Below are positions 60,006 to 64,000 of a stretch of DNA of 64,000 nt, one piece after another. Under the pieces are notes generated by a model. The model was given only the letters and a program-made list of their open reading frames with translations. It searched no databases and had not been told where the DNA came from. Both the position numbers and the translations under genes were made by a program. Within the stretch, counting starts at the first letter, position 1; each line of letters starts with the position of its first letter. Origin of the DNA: SVQP01 sp045658965 (GTDB taxonomy: Bacteria; Bacillota; Clostridia; Oscillospirales; CAG-272); assembly GCA_045658965.1 (NCBI GenBank), contig JAZOVZ010000078.1:1-64000 (forward strand). Reading direction: 5' to 3'.

Positions 60006-60242
60006 ATGCTGGAAAGTCAATATAAAATGAACTTAATAAAAATCGGGCTGAATATTGCTTATTACAGAAAGCTGCAAGGCATGACGCAAGAGGAATTGGC
60101 GGAAGCATGTGATCTGTCCGCAGGATATATCTCTCAGTTGGAGGGTCCGGGCAGTTATTTCTGTCCCTCTTTGAAAACGTTATTCAAAATCGCAGAGGTG
60201 CTTGGCACGACCGTTTCCAAGCTCACTGACGTAGAGGATTAA
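60006..60242 (+). CDS. XRE-family regulator
   Basis: A 78-aa Cro/CI-type helix-turn-helix: GLNIAYYRKLQGMTQEELAEACDLSAGYISQLEGPG. No other domain. Start ATG at 60006 (GGGAGA six bases upstream). Divergent from the SLOG gene and just upstream of the Fic-like gene; likely represses itself and both neighbours via the GTTYCCTAWA half-sites. Confidence 0.9.
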   Translation: MLESQYKMNLIKIGLNIAYYRKLQGMTQEELAEACDLSAGYISQLEGPGSYFCPSLKTLFKIAEVLGTTVSKLTDVED

Positions 60243-60253
60243 ACCGATATTTT

Positions 60254-60280
60254 GAGAACCCTTTGCGGGTTCTCTTTTTT
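60254..60280 (+). terminator. terminator after the XRE gene
   Basis: Stem GAGAACCC/GGGTTCTC with a five-base loop followed by T7. Confidence 0.88.
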
Positions 60281-60295
60281 TGCGCGTTTATTCTC

Positions 60296-60345
60296 TTGAC
60301 ATTTAGGGAACAATTTGATATAATATCATTAATAAAGTTCCCTAA
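60296..60345 (+). promoter_or_regulatory. promoter with flanking inverted repeat (Fic-like gene)
   Basis: TTGACA (60296-60301), 17-bp spacer, TATAAT (60319-60324). TTAGGGAAC (60303-60311) and GTTCCCTAA (60337-60345) flank the -10 box symmetrically, so bound repressor could loop or block. The half-site resembles the operator at 59907. Confidence 0.8.
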
Positions 60346-60357
60346 GGAGTGTGTACA

Positions 60358-61284
60358 ATGGATAACAGAACCAAACAACTGTTGCGTCAAAGGGCAGATC
60401 TGACAGCGCGGCTCAGATTGCTTCCGTATGACGGTTCTCCCGAAATCAAAGAATTATCAAACCAAAAGTATTTATACGTTCGCAAACGCAAAATGGGTAA
60501 ATTGACCAGCACGTATGTTGGAGCTTATACCGATGATCTATATGCCGCTCTTCTGCGTTACGCCAAAGAAGCCCGTGAGTTGCGAAAAAATATCCGAAAA
60601 ATCGAAAAAGAATTGGCATTACTTGGTTATGAGGACGGCGCACTGACTCCCGAGATTTTATTAAATCTTGATTTTGCGCGTGCCAATATGAAAGCCAATA
60701 TCTACGATCAGGCAGTACTGGAGGGTGTCGCCACCACGTTCCCGCAAACCGAGGACATTATTGACGGTGGCATAGTCAACGGTGTCACCGCCACCGATGT
60801 GCAGAAGATACTCAATCTCAAGCACGCTTGGGAATTTATTCTTGACAAGGACGTTTTGCGCTCGGCATCCGATCTTTACGTGCTCTGCCATATTGCACAG
60901 CTTGTCAATGAGGGCTTTTACATGGAGGGCGGCAGACTGCGCGGTGTACCTGTCAATATTGGCGGCACCACCTATACGCCGCCTCTGCCGATCGAGGTGG
61001 ACGTTAAGGAAACAATCAAACAGCTGACCGATGCCGACCATGAGCCCGAAGACGTTGCCATTTCTCTTTGTCTTTATTGCATGAAGGCACAGCTGTTCAA
61101 TGACGGAAACAAACGAGCTGCTGTGATCTTTGCCAATCACTATCTGATCTCCCACGGTGGTGGGTTGTTGGTCATTCCCGAAAAATTCGTGCCTGAATTT
61201 AAGCGTTTGCTTGTGCTTTACTATGAGGGTAAGGATAGCGGCGAGATCATAGAATTTATGAAGCGCGAGTGCATCAAAAAATAG
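60358..61284 (+). CDS. Fic/Doc-like protein with altered catalytic motif
   Basis: A 308-aa protein, start at 60358 behind AAGGAG. N-terminal helical part (about 1-110) with YVRKRKMGKL, then an inhibitory-helix-like block (VLEGVATTFPQTEDIIDGG, about 128-145) and a Fic core. The catalytic loop reads KAQLFNDGNKRAA (about 243-255): the invariant H of H-x-F-x-D/N-GN-K/G-R is Gln (Q245), while F, D, G, N, K and R are kept. AMP-transfer activity is therefore doubtful, or a different reaction is used. Own promoter with inverted operator. Confidence 0.82.
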   Translation: MDNRTKQLLRQRADLTARLRLLPYDGSPEIKELSNQKYLYVRKRKMGKLTSTYVGAYTDDLYAALLRYAKEARELRKNIRKIEKELALLGYEDGALTPEILLNLDFARANMKANIYDQAVLEGVATTFPQTEDIIDGGIVNGVTATDVQKILNLKHAWEFILDKDVLRSASDLYVLCHIAQLVNEGFYMEGGRLRGVPVNIGGTTYTPPLPIEVDVKETIKQLTDADHEPEDVAISLCLYCMKAQLFNDGNKRAAVIFANHYLISHGGGLLVIPEKFVPEFKRLLVLYYEGKDSGEIIEFMKRECIKK

Positions 61285-61376
61285 CCCCACACAGGGACGC
61301 AAAATCCCCCGATCTATGCTATAATAAGCTCACGGTGAGAGCCGAATTTACATAGACAAAGGAGCGGATAAAGCGC

Positions 61377-61715
61377 ATGACCATCAAGGAATTGATCGAT
61401 TACGTGGGTGAGATCCGCCCCAACTCCTATGGCTACCCAACCATGGCAATCTGGATCAACGAGATCGAGGGCGCAGTGCAGACCGAGATCAGGGGAATTC
61501 ATCCCGACGACGCGGTCTCCTACGACGGCAATACCGACCCCGAAACCGTGCTGCTGGTGGGCAGCCCGCACGCCAAGCTGTACGCTTGGTACGTGGTTGC
61601 CATGATCGACCTTGTCACCATGGGAGATGCGGCGTATGAGAACTCCTATCGGATATTCAACAATTTCTGGAACGAATACGCGCGCTGGTACTTGCGTACG
61701 CATCGCACGGTTTGA
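61377..61715 (+). CDS. phage-like small protein (orphan)
   Basis: A 112-aa soluble protein. The arrangement TIKELIDYVGEIRPNSYGY, INEIEGAVQTEIRG, KLYAWYVVAMIDLV, NSYRIFNNFWNEYARWYLR is like small head-tail connector-region proteins of clostridial prophages. No other phage gene is nearby, so it looks like a stray remnant or a domesticated copy. AAAGGAG lies 12 bases upstream, rather far. Confidence 0.6.
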   Translation: MTIKELIDYVGEIRPNSYGYPTMAIWINEIEGAVQTEIRGIHPDDAVSYDGNTDPETVLLVGSPHAKLYAWYVVAMIDLVTMGDAAYENSYRIFNNFWNEYARWYLRTHRTV

Positions 61716-61732
61716 CACTCATTCGAAAAAAC

Positions 61733-61766
61733 GAAGAAACCCCTTATTCTGTAAGGGGTTTCTCTG
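61733..61766. terminator. bidirectional terminator
   Basis: Stem GAAACCCCTTA/TAAGGGGTTTC with TTCTG loop (61735-61761) between the convergent phage-like and CrtO-like genes. Confidence 0.8.
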
Positions 61767-61769
61767 CTT

Positions 61770-62387
61770 TTATTCACTTTTCGCCGCACACCGCTCGACT
61801 CTCTTTTGATTGCGCAAATACACGCTCATGAGCTGCGGACGCACGTACCTTTGCACCATAACGGGCAGCACCTGCAGCACGAAATTGACCAAGGCAACGG
61901 GCAGCGACATACGCACAAGCCATGCCCACCCCGGCACAAGCAGGCACAAGACCGGGAACACAAATCCCGCAACGGCGGAAATGACGTGCATGATCTCGGC
62001 ATACACCGACTCGCGCATAAAGGTCATCAAATACTCGCTATCGTGAAAATCCAGCACCTTTTTCTTTTGGAACTTTGCCAAAAGCCCGCCCGCCTCGGGA
62101 ATTTTGTCCTTCCACTTGACAATGCCCAGCTTGCGATACACCTTTTTCTCCCACCTTGCCACGCGGTATACGCGCTTGAAGGGATCCACCGCACGTGCCG
62201 GCAGCATGCGCGTCAGCCACGCGATCAGCGCGTCCAGCCCAAACTCCAGCGCGGTAAACAGCACCGACAATCCAAAGCAGATCAGCATTGCCGCGGGCAG
62301 CGTGCGCCCGGGCAGACCGATCAAGCCGCCCACAGCACCGATGAGCACGTTCCCTGCCGCGATTGCAATAATATAATACCGAAACAT
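61770..62387 (-). CDS. CrtO-like acyltransferase family membrane protein
   Basis: A 205-aa protein with about five helices. A central basic part WEKKVYRKLGIVKWKDKIPEAGG and FHDSEYLMTFMRESVYAEIMH resemble the glycosyl-4,4'-diaponeurosporenoate acyltransferase (CrtO) family. It probably acylates a glycolipid in the membrane. Third of a leftward set with a PlsC-like acyltransferase and a GT2; separated from plsC by hairpin array F. Confidence 0.72.
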   Translation of the reverse strand: MFRYYIIAIAAGNVLIGAVGGLIGLPGRTLPAAMLICFGLSVLFTALEFGLDALIAWLTRMLPARAVDPFKRVYRVARWEKKVYRKLGIVKWKDKIPEAGGLLAKFQKKKVLDFHDSEYLMTFMRESVYAEIMHVISAVAGFVFPVLCLLVPGWAWLVRMSLPVALVNFVLQVLPVMVQRYVRPQLMSVYLRNQKRVERCAAKSE

Positions 62388-62445
62388 ACTTCCTCCCTAC
62401 ATCCGGACCACCAACTTAAAGTGATTGATACAATGAAATTTTGAA

Positions 62446-62604
62446 AATTTGCTTGTGCAAATTTTTCCCTTCATATTCCGCAGAAAGCGGAATATTTCAC
62501 TCGCGCCTTGCGCGAATTTCACTTTTGCGAAAGCAAAAATTTCACATTTCGCCTATGGCGAAATATTTCATTGCAATGCGGTCAACTTCAGTTGGCTGCA
62601 TTGC
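62446..62604. repeat. hairpin array F (linker ATTTCAC)
   Basis: Hairpins AAATTTGC/GCAAATTT, ATTCCGC/GCGGAAT, TCGCGC/GCGCGA, TTTTGC/GCAAAA, TTTCGC/GCGAAA and GCAATGC/GCATTGC with the linker ATTTCAC or near variants. Ends directly at the plsC-like stop codon (62607). Same linker class as array D, reversed. Confidence 0.75.
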
Positions 62605-62606
62605 CA

Positions 62607-63455
62607 TTACCCCAATGCGATCTTATCGGGTGCTTTTTCGGGGTCTGCCGTCGTGTAGGTCAGCGCCTCTCCGTACACCTCTTCGTACTTTGCCTTGCAA
62701 AGCGCAAAGTTTTGCTTTTTCATCTGCGCAACGTTATCGTGACGGCGCAGTGCAGGATCGGGATAAATGGGCTGCATGACGTGCACGGTCAGATACATCT
62801 CCTCAATGCCCTGCTCGCTGACCTTGCCGCTGGGGCGATAGGTGATAAAAGCGGGAATAATGGGCACGTTGTTCTTGACCGCAAAGGTATATGCACCGTC
62901 CTTGTACACGCGCGGCTTTTTGTAGTTCCACCACATTGCCTGCTCGGGATAAATGACCACGAAATTATCGTGCTGCAAATACCAATCCACCGCCTTGGTA
63001 AAATGGCGCATGACGGCAGGATCGTCCGAAAGCGGCAGCATACCGCCCGCGCGCATGCCCTCACCAAACGCACCCTTCATGTTGTTAAAGGGAGCGGCAA
63101 CCGTATAGATCTTGCGCTTTTGCTTGCGGAATGCGTGCTGCAGCGCAAGGCAATCAAACTTATTGACGTGATTGCAGGTAATGACCGCACTTTTGATGCC
63201 CTTGGCATTCTCAATGCCGTAAACCTCGGGCTTGATCTCGTCGCGCATTGCCTTACGGCGGAAGGGCTTGACCACGAAATTGTAGCGAAGCGCGGTCACG
63301 ATCTTGCCAAATCCCTTGCGCACGTAGGGGAAATCCTTGGTCACGGGCAGCACGATGCTGTAGTCCACGGGGTCTACGTGGCGGTCAAATTCGCCAAGCG
63401 CCTCATATTTTTCTATGTCCGAGAGCACCTGCGCTCTGGTATCTGCATCCATCAT
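62607..63455 (-). CDS. PlsC-like 1-acylglycerol-3-phosphate acyltransferase
   Basis: A 282-aa lysophospholipid acyltransferase. Acceptor motif NH-x4-D in ITCNHVNKFD, then the FGEGMRAGGMLPLSDD segment and the motif III region VIYPEQAMWW. Transfers a fatty acid to lysophosphatidate or a glycolipid. The start overlaps the GT2 stop by ATGA, so translation is coupled. Confidence 0.9.
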   Translation of the reverse strand: MMDADTRAQVLSDIEKYEALGEFDRHVDPVDYSIVLPVTKDFPYVRKGFGKIVTALRYNFVVKPFRRKAMRDEIKPEVYGIENAKGIKSAVITCNHVNKFDCLALQHAFRKQKRKIYTVAAPFNNMKGAFGEGMRAGGMLPLSDDPAVMRHFTKAVDWYLQHDNFVVIYPEQAMWWNYKKPRVYKDGAYTFAVKNNVPIIPAFITYRPSGKVSEQGIEEMYLTVHVMQPIYPDPALRRHDNVAQMKKQNFALCKAKYEEVYGEALTYTTADPEKAPDKIALG

Positions 63456-64000
63456 AGTCCGTTTCTCTCTTTCTCCGAAAAGTCAGCGCGGTCAATCGCC
63501 TCCCACGTGTGTCTGCCCTTCTTAGAGAACAGCGCGCGGCGCATGACCGGAATATACCCCATATAAAATACGGGATGTGCCAAAATCAGCACGATTTTTT
63601 TGTAAAACGGCAGCCCGATCACCTTCCAATCCGACAGCACCGCAAACAGCGTAGGCACTAAGAAATACAAATAGATCGCGCCAATGCCCACGGGAACGCC
63701 CAGCAACGCCTGCCAGCCCACGGGGTTACCAAGCAGCAAAAGTCCCAAGCCGATCACGGCAGAGGCTGCCGCATAGATCAATGCCGTGCCCACAAGGCAA
63801 TACACCACGTTCAAGCTGCCCGCGTGATAGCGTTGCATGCGCTGCTGCTTTGTTGCGCCCTTGCGCTGCTTTGCCGTAATGCGCGGCATATACAGCCTGT
63901 CGCTGTCCACCACGCCCGTCATCCAACGCTGTCTGCGCTTGTTGGTCACGCGCAGCTCGGTCGCTTCCTCCATATACACGATCGCGTGCTCGTAATACAG
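63452..64000 (-). CDS. glycosyltransferase family 2, C-terminal part (truncated by window edge)
   Basis: The frame is open from the window edge; at least 182 aa are visible. It starts within the QxxRW region (YMEEATELRVTNKRRQRWMTG), the acceptor-end motif of processive GT2 enzymes, followed by two or three helices (LNVVYCLVGTALIYAAASAV, LYFLVPTLFAVLSDWKVIG). The catalytic domain lies beyond position 64000. It likely makes a glycolipid or polysaccharide that the downstream acyltransferases modify. Confidence 0.82.
   Translation of the reverse strand: MYYEHAIVYMEEATELRVTNKRRQRWMTGVVDSDRLYMPRITAKQRKGATKQQRMQRYHAGSLNVVYCLVGTALIYAAASAVIGLGLLLLGNPVGWQALLGVPVGIGAIYLYFLVPTLFAVLSDWKVIGLPFYKKIVLILAHPVFYMGYIPVMRRALFSKKGRHTWEAIDRADFSEKERNGL

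Overview
The window looks like a chromosomal segment from an anaerobic, low-to-mid GC Firmicute of class Clostridia, most likely an uncultivated gut lineage near Oscillospirales or Christensenellales. Supporting evidence: consensus sigma-A promoters (TTGACA-17-TATAAT) in nearly every intergenic gap, strong AGGAGG-type ribosome sites, a Trp T-box leader, a PerR-rubrerythrin oxygen defence operon, a glycyl radical enzyme with its radical-SAM activase, a DUF6472 protein, a dockerin domain and many carbohydrate-active enzymes. No plasmid or phage backbone is visible.

Layout. 1-16.1 kb: a divergon centred on an ECF sigma factor. Leftward run sigma factor, a probable anti-sigma LRR protein, three paralogous Cys-motif lipoproteins, a double-length ABC permease, its ATPase and a fourth lipoprotein. 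Rightward run an InlB-repeat/DUF6273 membrane protein, a related lipoprotein, a second double-length permease and a second ATPase. Both directions start from near-identical candidate ECF promoters (TACAAG-15-CGTCTATA). 16-21 kb: a MATE exporter, tRNA-Gln and tRNA-Arg, a small unknown gene carrying a copied promoter, a metallophosphoesterase and an AAC(3)-like acetyltransferase. 20.7-32.9 kb: a carbohydrate region. The leftward operon has a glycyl radical enzyme, its activase, a zinc alcohol dehydrogenase, a TIM-barrel hydrolase, a RAYT transposase and a NUDIX hydrolase. The rightward series has a GH43/32-like propeller protein, two paralogous membrane proteins, a WbsX/GH99-like protein and a ceramidase-like lipoprotein. 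33-45.8 kb: regulators, an amino-acid ABC transporter, perR-rbr, a split ThrE-type exporter, and DUF1538 with a tandem PII protein. 46-58 kb: GH28 and GH106-like enzymes, T-box-controlled TrpB2, a transglutaminase-dockerin lipoprotein, and udk-tdk-pepT. 58-64 kb: luxS-mtnN, a SLOG/XRE/Fic-like cluster, an orphan phage-like gene and a glycosyltransferase/PlsC/CrtO-like lipid cluster that runs off the right edge.

Non-coding DNA is unusually structured. Six arrays of short unrelated hairpins are joined by short linkers that are constant within an array, and each lies downstream of a gene 3' end. REP elements (5' GTAG + variable palindrome) occur at eight loci. One REP is present six times in frame inside the RAYT gene thought to mobilise such elements. 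A third, longer repeat family forms a roughly 520-bp imperfect inverted repeat at 35.2-35.7 kb.

The most promising candidates for undescribed biology are the ECF-controlled twin-exporter/lipoprotein divergon, the hairpin arrays, the RAYT gene carrying its own REP array, and the XRE-Fic-SLOG cluster with a shared operator half-site. All functions are inferred from sequence reading only.
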